Below are positions 8,190 to 16,851 of a DNA stretch of 64,000 bases, piece by piece; the first letter of the stretch is position 1; the number at the start of each line of letters is the position of its first letter. A program made the position numbers and the translations under genes. The DNA comes from Arthrobacter gallicola (GTDB taxonomy: Bacteria > Actinomycetota > Actinomycetes > Actinomycetales > Micrococcaceae). The notes beneath the pieces were generated by a model. It saw only the letters and a program-made list of their open reading frames with translations. It searched no databases and was not told where the DNA came from. The DNA lies in NCBI RefSeq assembly GCF_014836775.1, contig NZ_JACSQD010000007.1, forward strand, positions 215,532 to 279,531, read 5' to 3'.

Positions 8190-9074
8190 GTGGATATCCA
8201 GACGAAGGCGGGGGCGGAAGTGCGGGAGTTGCTGGCAGTCCTGGATTTTTGGACCGTTGCCCAGACAACGGCTCTGGTGTCCGCGGTCTTTGGGGTGTTC
8301 ACGGTCACGCGCGCGTGCTGGGATAACACCGGCCTGCCCGCTCTCCAGGACCGCTACCTTGAACTGGTCTCGGCACGGGCCGCTGAACTGCGCAGCGGTG
8401 TTCCTGCCGGCCGGCAGAACGCTGCGGCCTACGCCCGGCGGGCCGCCCGCTCGGTTGCCGATCCCCGCCTGATACTGCGCGGGACGGACGGTGGCTGGCT
8501 CCGCCGGGTTGAGCAGGCACGGCGGTCGCGGCCCGACGCCGTTCAGCGCCGGCTGGCGGCCGATTCCCTGGCGTCCCTGCTTAGGCGTCCTGAGCTGGTG
8601 CCGGAGCAGGAAGCACTGATCCGGAATGCCGTGGCAGAGCTGGAACCCGCGGTCCGGAACGCGCAAACCCTCGATGAGTTATCCACGGTGCGGCCGCTGC
8701 GCACCAAGGCAGCCGGTGCGCTGCTGCGCGGTCCCGCTGTCCGCCGGTTCCTGAGCGTCTTCCTGCCGGCGATGGGCCGCTATCTGGATTTCGTCGGCCG
8801 GGGCAGTGCCCTGGGCCTGGCTGTGGGCGTGCTGCTCTCCGGCGGGCTGACGGCGCAGTCCACGCTGGTGGGCATGCTGACCACAGTCTGCGGTGTGGGG
8901 GGCGGCATTATCTTTACGATTACCGTGATCCGCTGTGATGCCCGCTCCTGGCCGGCCCGCACCGGACGGCTGCGGCCCGTGCTCCGGGGCGGTTATCCCG
9001 AGGCCTCCTTCCTGCTGCGCCTCACGCTGACAGTTGCCGCGATCTTGCTCGCCGTGTCGATCCTGCGCCGGTAG
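8190..9074 (+). CDS. Hypothetical membrane protein
   Basis: 294-residue protein I cannot place in a named family. Hydrophobic segments occur near residues 18-35, 205-245 and 272-291, with a helical, Arg-rich soluble part between them (about 40-190). The GTG at 8190 follows AGGA (8181-8184) with suitable spacing; a TTG three bases earlier is too close to it. It is divergent from zapE with about 60 bases between starts. The layout fits a membrane-anchored protein with a cytoplasmic helical domain. No catalytic motif is seen. Confidence 0.6.
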   Translation: MDIQTKAGAEVRELLAVLDFWTVAQTTALVSAVFGVFTVTRACWDNTGLPALQDRYLELVSARAAELRSGVPAGRQNAAAYARRAARSVADPRLILRGTDGGWLRRVEQARRSRPDAVQRRLAADSLASLLRRPELVPEQEALIRNAVAELEPAVRNAQTLDELSTVRPLRTKAAGALLRGPAVRRFLSVFLPAMGRYLDFVGRGSALGLAVGVLLSGGLTAQSTLVGMLTTVCGVGGGIIFTITVIRCDARSWPARTGRLRPVLRGGYPEASFLLRLTLTVAAILLAVSILRR

Positions 9075-9201
9075 CCGGCTGTGCGCCGAAGTGAATACCG
9101 GCTGAATTAGGGTCCGAAAATTCGTGCTAATTATTCACCGGCAACGATGGTACGTTCGGAATTCAGGCAAGAAGTACTCCGGCCACTGCACGGGAGGAAC
9201 C

Positions 9202-9492
9202 ATGACTAACCACGTAGCACCCGTTTCCGACTGTTCTGTCCACAACTGCGATTTCAACCATGACGGCTGCACCGCGTACGCGATTACCGTCGGCGGCGCC
9301 CCGGAACACGCCAGCTGCGCGACGTTCATTGATACCTCTGCAACCGGGGGGCTTCCCAAAGTCCTTGCGAGCGTGGGTGCCTGCCAGCGGGGCGAATGCC
9401 GCTTCAACGATCACCTGATGTGCGATGCGCATGACGTGCGTGTTGGTCCCGGAGCCGAGTTCGCCGACTGTCTCACGTATCAGCCGCGTTGA
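9202..9492 (+). CDS. DUF1540 domain protein, Cys-rich
   Basis: 96-residue protein with two DUF1540-type repeats. Each has a Cys-x4-Cys-x6-Cys pattern (CSVHNCDFNHDGC; CQRGECRFNDHLMC) followed by a fourth Cys about 20 residues later. Small proteins of this kind are thought to bind a metal ion through the cysteines; function is unknown. A GGGAGG ribosome site lies just before the ATG at 9202. The longer frame upstream lacks such a site. The gene stands alone with about 125 bases of upstream non-coding DNA, and the following HNH gene starts only 10 bases after its stop. Confidence 0.8.
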   Translation: MTNHVAPVSDCSVHNCDFNHDGCTAYAITVGGAPEHASCATFIDTSATGGLPKVLASVGACQRGECRFNDHLMCDAHDVRVGPGAEFADCLTYQPR

Positions 9493-9502
9493 GACTCCGC
9501 TG

Positions 9503-10405
9503 GTGGAGCAGCCGGTGACCGCTGTCCTGCTGGGCTGGGATCCGGTGTGGCCCGAAGCCTGGCAGCCGGATTATTCCGAAGCGGCAGCCGGGGCACAGGA
9601 CGCCGGGTTTTTCCGGGTTGTTTGGGACGTCTCGGCGAACCCGGAAATCGAGCCCGGCTCCGATACCTGGTTCGTGCTTCCCGGTGAAGCTGCCGGCGTG
9701 GCCGGCCACGGCGTCGTCGTGTCATTTCCGTACCACATCGCTGATGCGGGCGAAGGAACGCTTTTCACCGTCGCGGACGTGGACATCGACATGCTCCTGC
9801 CGCTGGGAGAGCAGATTCCGCTGCCCGCGCTGCTGCCTGACCTGCCAGCGGATGCCCTCGAGGGCGACGGCGGCATTGCGGTTCTCGACGGGCGCGCCGG
9901 GAATGCGCTGCGCGCCGCATGGGCCCGGCAGGTGGCCGGTGTTCCCGGCCGGGCCGTCTCTCCCGTCCCGGGCACGCTGCCCCAGCAGGCGCTGCGCTGG
10001 TCCTTGGCGAGCCGCTGGGAGAACGATCCCGACGCCGCGCGGATGTGCCTGGTCCATCACGGTCCGGCGTGTGCTGCCTGCGGTTTCGACTTTGCCGCGG
10101 CCTTTGGTTCCGGCGGTGCACAGCTGATGCAGGTTCACCACATTGTGCCGCCCCGGCTGGTGGACGAGACCTATGCCCTGGACCCGGCGGTGGATCTGGT
10201 TCCTCTGTGCCCCAACTGCCATGCAATGGCCCATGCCGGCTCCCCCGATCCCTACACCCCGGCAGAGCTGCGCCGCCTGCTCGAGGCGCAGCGCAGTCCC
10301 GCCGCCGCGCAGGCCGTGGACGGGATCCTGCTCTCGCCGGAGGCGGTGCAGGCCCAAGCGGACGCTGCCAGGCTGCTGAGGACCCGCACGCCCCGTCCGG
10401 ACTAA
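9503..10405 (+). CDS. HNH endonuclease-signature protein
   Basis: About 300 residues with a C-terminal HNH nuclease module: a CAACGF knuckle, VHHIVPPRLVD, then DLVPLCPNCHAMAH, giving the zinc-binding cysteines and catalytic histidines. The N-terminal 170 residues are not recognised but recur upstream of HNH domains in proteins resembling McrA-type restriction enzymes. It could be a nicking or restriction-like nuclease for modified DNA; the target is unknown. The start is uncertain: the GTG at 9503 avoids overlap with the DUF1540 gene, while the open frame extends back to 9425. No paired methylase or other defence gene is adjacent. Confidence 0.72.
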   Translation: MEQPVTAVLLGWDPVWPEAWQPDYSEAAAGAQDAGFFRVVWDVSANPEIEPGSDTWFVLPGEAAGVAGHGVVVSFPYHIADAGEGTLFTVADVDIDMLLPLGEQIPLPALLPDLPADALEGDGGIAVLDGRAGNALRAAWARQVAGVPGRAVSPVPGTLPQQALRWSLASRWENDPDAARMCLVHHGPACAACGFDFAAAFGSGGAQLMQVHHIVPPRLVDETYALDPAVDLVPLCPNCHAMAHAGSPDPYTPAELRRLLEAQRSPAAAQAVDGILLSPEAVQAQADAARLLRTRTPRPD

Positions 10406-10418
10406 ACTCGGGACCATC

Positions 10419-10802
10419 ATGAGCATTCCAACCAGCACCCCGAAGAGCGTGCGGATTGACGCCTGGCTGTGGGCCATCCGTGCCTATAAAACCCGTTCCG
10501 CTGCCACCGCAGCGTGCCGTGCGGGGCATGTCAAGCTCAATGGCAACCCGGCCAAGGCCGCGCAGCCGGTACAACCCGGAGACAGCATCCGGGTCCGGCA
10601 GCCGGGCTTCGAACGGATCCTGGAGGTCCGGGCACTCATTTCCAAACGGGTGGGCGCCGAAGCCGCCTCGCACTGCTTCACCGACCACACCCCGGAACGT
10701 CCCCCGGCCCCGGCGCTTGGCCTGCCGCAGCGGGACCGCGGCACCGGGCGCCCCACCAAAAAGGACCGCCGGGAGATGGAACGCCTCCGCGGTGACCGCT
10801 AG
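10419..10802 (+). CDS. S4-domain RNA-binding protein (Hsp15-like)
   Basis: 127-residue protein with an S4 RNA-binding fold at residues 10-75: VRIDAWLWAIRAYKTRSAAT then VKLNGNPAKAAQPVQPGD. A basic tail follows. Hsp15-type proteins rescue stalled 50S subunits carrying nascent chains. Starts at the ATG at 10419, 14 bases after the HNH gene stop; TAAACT 10 bases upstream could be a -10 box. The family assignment is firm, the ribosome-rescue role is by homology. Confidence 0.85.
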   Translation: MSIPTSTPKSVRIDAWLWAIRAYKTRSAATAACRAGHVKLNGNPAKAAQPVQPGDSIRVRQPGFERILEVRALISKRVGAEAASHCFTDHTPERPPAPALGLPQRDRGTGRPTKKDRREMERLRGDR

Positions 10803-10841
10803 TCTCTGACGCAGCATCCGGCCCGGAGGAAGGATCAGCCC

Positions 10842-12668
10842 ATGTCCAGCAGCCACAGTGTCAGCGGGCTGCTCGTCCGCCTGGGTGCTCTGGGCCAGGA
10901 AAAACGGGCCGCGGCCCTGCTCCTGCTTTTCACGCTGCTGGCCCTGCTCTGGGCGAATTCTCCCCTGTCCTTCACCTATTCAGAGTTTTGGGAAACGACT
11001 GTTGAGCTGCGGGCCGGACGCTGGGACCTGGAGCTGACGCTGCAGGAAGTCGTGAACGATCTCCTCATGGCCCTGTTCTTCTTCGCCGTCGGGCTGGAAG
11101 TGCGCCGCGAGTTCGCGCTCGGGGAACTGACCAACCGCTCCCGGGCCGTGGTTCCGGTCGCCGGCGCGGCAGCCGGCATTGCGCTGCCCGCCGTGATCTT
11201 CCTGGTCATCGCCGGGGGTACGGAGTACGCCCATGCCTGGGGTGTGGTGATCTCGACGGACACCGCGTTCCTGCTCGGAGCCCTGGCCATCGTGGGACCA
11301 AGGTTTCCCGGCAGGCTGCGGATTTTCCTGCTCACCCTGGCAGTGGTGGACGACGTCGCGGCGCTGAGCATCATCGCCCTGGTTTACACGGAACAGCTGC
11401 AGGTTCTGCCGCTCCTGGCAGGCTTCGGCGGTTTGGCCGCTGTCGCTGCCTCCCGGTATCTTCCCCGCGGCCGGGGCGCGGCCTACGCGGTCCTGGCCGC
11501 GGCAACGTGGCTGGCGTTTTACTACGCCGGTGTCCACCCCACTCTGGCCGGTGTCGCCGTCGCACTGTTTGTTCCGGTCTTCGCGCCGCGCCGGCACGAG
11601 GTGGAACGGGCGCTGGAACTGGCACAGACGTTCCGGCAGTCACCCAACTCCGAGTATGCGCGTGCCGCGGCCGGCAGCCTGCGGGAGTCCATTTCCATCA
11701 ACGAGCGGCTCCAAAGCGCGCTGGCGCCGTGGGTTTCCTATCTGATCCTGCCGCTGTTCGCGCTGGCCAATGCCGGCGTCCAGCTCGACGGCGCCACGCT
11801 CGCGGCTGCAGCGCGCTCCCCCCTCACCTGGGGCGTTGCCGGCGGCCTGGCGGTGGGCAAGTTCACCGGAATCTTCGGTATCTCAGCTCTGCTCCGGCGG
11901 CTGGGAGCGGGAGAATTCGGGCCCGGCCTGACGCTGGGCCGGATCGCCGGCGGCGCAGCCCTGTCCGGCATCGGGTTCACGATTTCGCTCTTTATCATCA
12001 GCCTGGCGATCCATGACCCCGCTGCGGCCAACGAGGCCCGCGTGGGGGTGCTGTCGGGATCGCTGCTGGCCTTTGGGCTCGGCACCGTGGTGTTCAAGGT
12101 GCTGGAGGTGCGCGCCCCGATCGAACCGGTTGGCAAGCATCTGGCCCGCCCGGTGGACCCCGGCCGGGATCATGTGTTCGGCGCGCCGGACGCGCCGCTG
12201 ACCCTGGTGGAGTACGGGGACTTCGAATGCCCGTTCTGCAGCCGGGCCACTGGCGTTGTTGACGAGGTGCGCGAGTACTTCGGTGCGGAGCTCCGCTGGG
12301 TCTGGCGGCATCTGCCGCTCACCCGGGTCCATCCCCACGCGGTGCTGGCCGCGGAAGCGGCGGAGGCTGCTTCCCTGCAGGGCCGCTTTGGCCCGTATGC
12401 TTCCGGCCTTTTCGCAGACCAGGATCACCTTGATCCGGAAGACCTGCTGGCCTTGGCGGAGCGCCTTGGACTGGACCTGGACCGTTTTGAGTCAGATCTG
12501 CGTTCAGCCGACGTCGTTAACCGGGTGCGGGACGATGCCCTGGATGCCGAAGCCATGGACCTGCATTCGACCCCTACGTTCTTCGTGAACGGTGTGCGGC
12601 ACCGGGGCCCTTACGATGCTGCGGCACTGATCCGTTCGCTTGAAGCTACCCGCGCGGGCAGCGCCTGA
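10842..12668 (+). CDS. nhaA: Na+/H+ antiporter NhaA fused to a DsbA-like thioredoxin domain
   Basis: 608-residue two-domain membrane protein. Residues 1 to about 425 are a complete NhaA antiporter: 10-12 helices, FFFAVGLEVRRE, and the paired aspartates of helix V in AVVDDVAALS that bind Na+/H+. From about residue 440 a DsbA-type thioredoxin domain follows, with active-site CPFC at Cys463-Cys466 and a cis-Pro region STPTFFVNG. This fusion is known in actinobacteria; the second domain probably lies outside the membrane and might fold or redox-regulate the antiporter. AGGAAGG lies 10-15 bases before the ATG at 10842. No linked genes are evident. Confidence 0.93.
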   Translation: MSSSHSVSGLLVRLGALGQEKRAAALLLLFTLLALLWANSPLSFTYSEFWETTVELRAGRWDLELTLQEVVNDLLMALFFFAVGLEVRREFALGELTNRSRAVVPVAGAAAGIALPAVIFLVIAGGTEYAHAWGVVISTDTAFLLGALAIVGPRFPGRLRIFLLTLAVVDDVAALSIIALVYTEQLQVLPLLAGFGGLAAVAASRYLPRGRGAAYAVLAAATWLAFYYAGVHPTLAGVAVALFVPVFAPRRHEVERALELAQTFRQSPNSEYARAAAGSLRESISINERLQSALAPWVSYLILPLFALANAGVQLDGATLAAAARSPLTWGVAGGLAVGKFTGIFGISALLRRLGAGEFGPGLTLGRIAGGAALSGIGFTISLFIISLAIHDPAAANEARVGVLSGSLLAFGLGTVVFKVLEVRAPIEPVGKHLARPVDPGRDHVFGAPDAPLTLVEYGDFECPFCSRATGVVDEVREYFGAELRWVWRHLPLTRVHPHAVLAAEAAEAASLQGRFGPYASGLFADQDHLDPEDLLALAERLGLDLDRFESDLRSADVVNRVRDDALDAEAMDLHSTPTFFVNGVRHRGPYDAAALIRSLEATRAGSA

Positions 12669-12710
12669 ACTCCTTCCGGCTCGCCCGGCCCCGCCGGAGG
12701 CCGGCGCGGT

Positions 12711-13016
12711 TCAGGGGAGTTTTGAGTCCCGCTCGCAGGACCGGCACAGCCGCCGGTCCCCGGTATTGGCACCGGCCAGGATCTGCAGGGCGGACCGGTT
12801 GAACTCCCAGGTCCGCTGCACCACCTGGCACCAGCCGGGATGGTAGGCGGTGCCCTTCGTGGTGACGTAAACCTGGCCCGGCTCCAGCGGCGGCAGCGCC
12901 GCTGGTTCCGGTGCCGCTCCGGCGGATAGCCGGGTTTCGGAGGTGGGCCTCCCGGGCAGGAGGGTGAGGTAGTCCGCGGCCCGGATCTTCGGTGAAAGTG
13001 CGTTGTATGTCCCCAT
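12711..13016 (-). CDS. Small hypothetical protein with Cys residues
   Basis: 101-residue protein. The C-terminal half has a HPGWC...LCRSCERD pattern that could coordinate a metal, but I do not recognise a family. The start at 13016 (ATG, with AGG close upstream) is preferred over in-frame ATGs to 13133, whose extra residues would overlap the promoter of the divergent membrane gene. It converges on the nhaA fusion gene. Confidence 0.55.
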   Translation of the reverse strand: MGTYNALSPKIRAADYLTLLPGRPTSETRLSAGAAPEPAALPPLEPGQVYVTTKGTAYHPGWCQVVQRTWEFNRSALQILAGANTGDRRLCRSCERDSKLP

Positions 13017-13192
13017 GCACCTGACCATAGGTAGGCCTGCCTGAAGATTCACTGTGGAAATCCGCAGTCTTGCCACAAATCGCGGTGTGCCCTCTTTTGC
13101 CATCCCCGCTGGTTTCAAAGCGGATTCGTGCACTGCCGTCCGGTTGTCCGGATTCCCTGCCGCGATTCAGCTTGGGCGGCTATCCTGTGGGG

Positions 13193-13945
13193 ATGCTGAA
13201 GCGAATTGCCCGGAGAGTGGCTGCGGCCGCACTGGTTCTTTTCGCGTTCACAGCCGGGATGGTGGTCCTGGGTGTGTACGCGCTGATCAGCTTTGCGGCC
13301 TGGGCCATTTGGGGTGCCGTTCCGCCGGTGTACACGTTCGTCCTCGCGTTTGTGATCCCTCCGCTGGCGGTGGGAGCCCTGACCGGTCTGGGTATCGGGG
13401 CGCAGAAAACCTCCAGGGCGCTTCGGCGTAAGCGCACCGCCCGGGCCGAGGCACAGGCCAGGACGGGTTCCTGGGAAGCCGCGTGCCGCCGCCGGGACTC
13501 CTCCCTCGTGGCGTGGTCCCGGTATGAAACCGACGTCGCGCTCCTGATCGATTATCCGGTGATGACCGATTACTCCGATCCGGTGATCCGGGAAGTCCTC
13601 GTGGCCATGCAGGGTATTCGTGAAGCCGAACGCGGATCTGATCCGGCCCGTCTGCATTTGGCGGTGGACCGGTTTGAGGTGGCCCTGCGGACGGCGGAGA
13701 ACTACGCCCGGCGCTGCGGGCAGTCGAAGCTCACGGACCAGGAACGGAGCAAGCTTGCGACCGCCCGGACCGCCCTGAATCTCATCCTCGACGGCGCGGC
13801 TGCTCCGTCGGAGGTCGACGGCGCCTACCGCAGCCTGCGCGGGGCGCTCCGCGGCATTATCGATCTGCCCGCTCCCGCAGCGGCGGATCTGGAAGCCCAT
13901 GCCCGCCAGGCCAGGATGCTGGCCACCCCCTCAGTTAAGGTCTGA
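13193..13945 (+). CDS. Hypothetical membrane protein
   Basis: 250-residue protein with two N-terminal membrane helices (about residues 10-30 and 40-65) and a long alpha-helical cytoplasmic part rich in Arg, Ala and Glu. No recognised domain. The ATG at 13193 lies exactly six bases after TATCCT (13181-13186), fitting a leaderless transcript; the open frame runs back to 13070 but would pass through this promoter. Transcription unit appears single. Confidence 0.65.
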   Translation: MLKRIARRVAAAALVLFAFTAGMVVLGVYALISFAAWAIWGAVPPVYTFVLAFVIPPLAVGALTGLGIGAQKTSRALRRKRTARAEAQARTGSWEAACRRRDSSLVAWSRYETDVALLIDYPVMTDYSDPVIREVLVAMQGIREAERGSDPARLHLAVDRFEVALRTAENYARRCGQSKLTDQERSKLATARTALNLILDGAAAPSEVDGAYRSLRGALRGIIDLPAPAAADLEAHARQARMLATPSVKV

Positions 13946-14034
13946 AACCTTCTCTCGCACGATAAAGACTCTCTACCGGCCGGATTCCGGCCCGGGTCTG
14001 CCCCTGCCGCGGGCGGGGGCGTACGGTAGCCCCC

Positions 14035-14481
14035 ATGACTGCACAGGGACCAAAACAGCCCCGCCCCTCCGGCGGGCAACAGCGCCCGGCGGACGATCGG
14101 TGGCGGTCAATCGGCAGGGAATTCGGCCTGTATACGGTCAGCGAACTCGCCGACCGGCTGCGGTTTGGCGCACCGGATAACCTGCGGGCCAAGCACCTTA
14201 CGGGCAAGGCCCGCGTCCTGGCCGTGGCGGACAACGGAACGTTCCTCTACCCGGGGTTCCAGTTCGATGCCGACGGCGCCCGGATGGTCCCGGTGGTCAA
14301 GGACATTGTCCGGCAGGGCCGGCTGGCCGGCTGGACGGACGAGGAACTGGTGCTGTGGTTCTGCCGCCCGAGCAAAATACTCAAGGGGAAGCGGCCGGTT
14401 GATGTTCTTGGCGACGAGGAAGCAATCCTCAGGGCGGCAGAAGCGGACTTCCCCGGCGGCGGTTCCCCGCGGGACAGTTAG
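14035..14481 (+). CDS. MbcA/ParS/Xre-like antitoxin-type protein, orphan
   Basis: 148-residue protein. Residues about 70-125 (YPGFQFDADG, then TDEELVLWFCRPSKILKGKR, PVDVLGDEE) match the toxin-binding C-terminal domain seen in MbcA/Xre antitoxins that pair with RES-domain toxins. The N-terminal part is short and may contribute a degenerate helix-turn-helix (YTVSELADRLRFG). No RES or other toxin gene is adjacent: the next gene is peptidyl-tRNA hydrolase on the opposite strand, overlapping by four bases. The ATG at 14035 follows TACGGT by seven bases. It may be a stand-alone regulator derived from an antitoxin. Confidence 0.6.
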   Translation: MTAQGPKQPRPSGGQQRPADDRWRSIGREFGLYTVSELADRLRFGAPDNLRAKHLTGKARVLAVADNGTFLYPGFQFDADGARMVPVVKDIVRQGRLAGWTDEELVLWFCRPSKILKGKRPVDVLGDEEAILRAAEADFPGGGSPRDS

Positions 14482-15116
14482 CTGACCGGCGCTGCGACAA
14501 AAGCCGTGGCAGTTCCCGGGTCGATTTCGGTCAGCCCGGCATCGACAATCAGCGGCCCCGAACCCGGCCGGCCGTGCAGCGTGACAAAGCTGCGCTGCGG
14601 AACTTCCTGTACGCCAGTCCCCGGCCGGGCCGCCCATTGCTGCTGCTGCGCGGGATCCAGTTCCAGGAACCAGGCCAGCAGAGCGTGGGCGGCCTGCGCA
14701 GCTGCCTTGCCGGTGGACATGGACAGGTCCGCGTTCAGCACGATCACGGGGGATCCCGGCGTAACCGACGCCGGATCTGTATGTGGCAACACAGTTCCAG
14801 AGACCTGCAGCGCCCGCAGTGCCCGCGGCATGTCCTCATAACGCTGCGGCTCGAACGCGGCGGCTTCCGCCCGGCCGATCTTCACGACGCCGGAGGGAGC
14901 CTGGGCGCAGAGCTTCGCGAAGGGCTTGGGCCCGGCCCGGCGGACGGTTTTGGTAAAGCGGCCGGACACCCAGTCCTCCCAGGCCTCGTCGCCGGTCCGG
15001 TTCGCGTACGCCAGCACTCCGGCAACAGCGGCCGCAGCTATCGCGTCGCAGTGCGCGGCGGGCTCTTCCTTGTCGACGCGTAGGATGATGGGCTGAACGG
15101 TATCGCTGGGGTGCAC
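14478..15116 (-). CDS. Peptidyl-tRNA hydrolase, Pth2-like family
   Basis: About 212 residues. The C-terminal 120 residues carry the Pth2 signature: VIVLNADLSMSTGKAAAQAA followed by HALLAW, and a conserved SFVTLHG/VDAGLTEIDPGTATA end. Pth2 enzymes cleave peptidyl-tRNA released from stalled ribosomes. The N-terminal 90 residues are an extension seen in actinobacterial versions. The start is unsure: GTG at 15116 sits directly after GGAGGA with almost no spacing, but no better in-frame start exists before the divergent LysE promoter. Convergent with the antitoxin-like gene (4-base overlap of stops). Confidence 0.7.
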   Translation of the reverse strand: MHPSDTVQPIILRVDKEEPAAHCDAIAAAAVAGVLAYANRTGDEAWEDWVSGRFTKTVRRAGPKPFAKLCAQAPSGVVKIGRAEAAAFEPQRYEDMPRALRALQVSGTVLPHTDPASVTPGSPVIVLNADLSMSTGKAAAQAAHALLAWFLELDPAQQQQWAARPGTGVQEVPQRSFVTLHGRPGSGPLIVDAGLTEIDPGTATAFVAAPVS

Positions 15117-15207
15117 TCCTCCAGCTTGCCATGACCTTGGCCGGCAGCCGGTTCCGGAGCCGGGCCTTGGGCGGCAGCCGGTGCCGGGCCGGGGTCCCGA
15201 GCCCGGA

Positions 15208-15222
15208 TACAATTTCCCCGTG
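15208..15222 (+). promoter_or_regulatory. Leaderless promoter of the LysE gene
   Basis: TACAAT at 15208-15213 is a near-perfect -10 box; six bases later is the GTG start codon at 15220. There is no ribosome site between. The first transcribed base should be at or next to the start codon. Confidence 0.65.
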
Positions 15223-15858
15223 AGCATCGAACAGGCCCTGCTGGGTTTCACCGCCGTTGCCGTGCTGCTGACCATCATGCCGGGGCTGGACTCAGCCATG
15301 GTGCTTCGCTCAGCAATCAGCCAGAGCCCATGCCACGCCGTCGTAACGGGCCTGGGTATCAACACCGGCGCCTTCCTGTGGGGCGCCGCAGCCGCCGTAG
15401 GTATTTCAGCGCTGCTGACGGCGTCGGAGACTGCATACACGGCGCTGAAGCTCGCCGGAGCGGCCTACATGCTGTGGCTGGGCGGGTCCCTGCTGTGGAA
15501 ATCCTTCCGGCGGAGGCAGGCCACAGCGGATCTCGATCAAGCGCCAGCGCCGAGCGGAGAACGGCTGGTCACGGCGTGGGCGAAAGGACTGGGCACAAAC
15601 CTGCTCAATCCCAAGGTTGGAGTCTTCTACATCGCCATGATTCCGCAGTTCATTCCCGAGGGCGCCTCCCCCCTCCTGATGGGTCTGGCCCTGGCTGGCA
15701 TCCATAACCTGCTCAGCGTGGCTTGGTTCGGGTTCATCATTGGGGCGGCCCACCTGGCCCGGAAAACTCTCCAGGCTCCCCGGTCGGTCAGACTCACCGA
15801 CCGGCTGACCGGCGTCGCGCTGCTGGGCTTCGGCACCTCCCTCGCGGTGCGGCACTAG
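15220..15858 (+). CDS. LysE/RhtB family amino-acid exporter
   Basis: 212-residue inner-membrane protein with five to six helices. Family motifs include LLTIMPGLDSAMVLRSA (the PGPD-like motif near the N-terminus), GINTGAFLWG and GLGTNLLNPKVGVFYI. These exporters pump out amino acids or related metabolites. The GTG at 15220 is preferred over the upstream GTG at 15181 because of the -10 box six bases before it. Substrate unknown. Confidence 0.85.
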   Translation: MSIEQALLGFTAVAVLLTIMPGLDSAMVLRSAISQSPCHAVVTGLGINTGAFLWGAAAAVGISALLTASETAYTALKLAGAAYMLWLGGSLLWKSFRRRQATADLDQAPAPSGERLVTAWAKGLGTNLLNPKVGVFYIAMIPQFIPEGASPLLMGLALAGIHNLLSVAWFGFIIGAAHLARKTLQAPRSVRLTDRLTGVALLGFGTSLAVRH

Positions 15859-16008
15859 GCCCGCGCTCCGCTGGAAAGCCTCCGGCCGGTAACGTTTCAG
15901 CATCCCGGCTTTACTGCCGTCTGACTAGGGCAGACACCATCAAACGCGACTGTTAGGACTGAGGGAACGGAGATTCACTCCGCACCCCACTGCCTAGGAG
16001 ATTTAGCT

Positions 16009-16842
16009 GTGCCCGCCAAACCCCTGATGTCCGTTCTTGCCCTGACAGTCCTGCTTGCCACCGGCTGCACCGAACCCACTGCTGCTGAAACTGCCGGTGA
16101 AACGAAGGGCCATGCCGCCGGTGGCGACACCCCGGCGGAATCACGGCTGGACCTCATCGAGTCCCGGGGCGCCCTGAAGGTCTGCACCACGGGCGACTAC
16201 CGGCCCTTCACCTACAAGGACCCGGACACCGGAGAGTTCTCCGGAATCGACATCGCCATGGTCCAGGACCTGGCTTCCCGGCTGGAGGTGGAGGTCGACT
16301 ACGTGCAGACCTCGTGGAAGAACCTGATGCCCGATTTCCTGGCCGGCTGTGACATCGGAGTAGGCGGGGTGTCCGTTTCGCTGGCCCGGGCCGAGCAGGC
16401 GTTCTACAGCGACCCGGTCCTGGACGACGGTAAAACCCCGATCACCCTGTGCGGCAAGGAAGACCTTTACGACACCGTGGAGGAAATCAATGCACCGGGT
16501 GTCCGGTCGATCACCCCGATCGGCGGCACCAACGAGATCTTCGCGGACAAGCACTACCCCAACGGGGAGATCATCCGCTTCAAGGACAACAACACCATCT
16601 TCGATGAGATCGTCGCCGGCCGGGCGGACGTGATGACCACCGACGCCGCCGAGGTGAAGTGGGTGGCCAACGAATACCCGGAACTGTGCGCGGTGGATCC
16701 GGACAACCCGTTTAACTTCTCCCAGAAGGCCTACCTGCTTCCGCTGGGTGACACGGTGTTCCAGGAGTACGTCAACCAGTGGCTGAACCTGGCCGCCCAT
16801 GACGGCACGTACGACGCCGCCAAGCAGCCTTGGTGGGGCTAG
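16009..16842 (+). CDS. Amino-acid-type ABC substrate-binding lipoprotein (SBP family 3)
   Basis: 277-residue secreted lipoprotein: signal LALTVLLATGC with lipobox Cys near residue 20. The mature protein is a family 3 solute-binding protein: LKVCTTGDYRPFTYKDPD, GIDIAMVQDLASRL, SLARAEQAFYSDPV, GGTNEIF. The sequence is close to the subgroup that also includes periplasmic cyclohexadienyl/arogenate dehydratases, so an enzymatic role is an alternative. No permease or ATPase is next to it. A TAGGAG site lies 9 bases before the GTG at 16009. The gene ends 9 bases before the stop of a convergent gene. Confidence 0.8.
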   Translation: MPAKPLMSVLALTVLLATGCTEPTAAETAGETKGHAAGGDTPAESRLDLIESRGALKVCTTGDYRPFTYKDPDTGEFSGIDIAMVQDLASRLEVEVDYVQTSWKNLMPDFLAGCDIGVGGVSVSLARAEQAFYSDPVLDDGKTPITLCGKEDLYDTVEEINAPGVRSITPIGGTNEIFADKHYPNGEIIRFKDNNTIFDEIVAGRADVMTTDAAEVKWVANEYPELCAVDPDNPFNFSQKAYLLPLGDTVFQEYVNQWLNLAAHDGTYDAAKQPWWG

Positions 16843-16851
16843 GCCCCGAAG

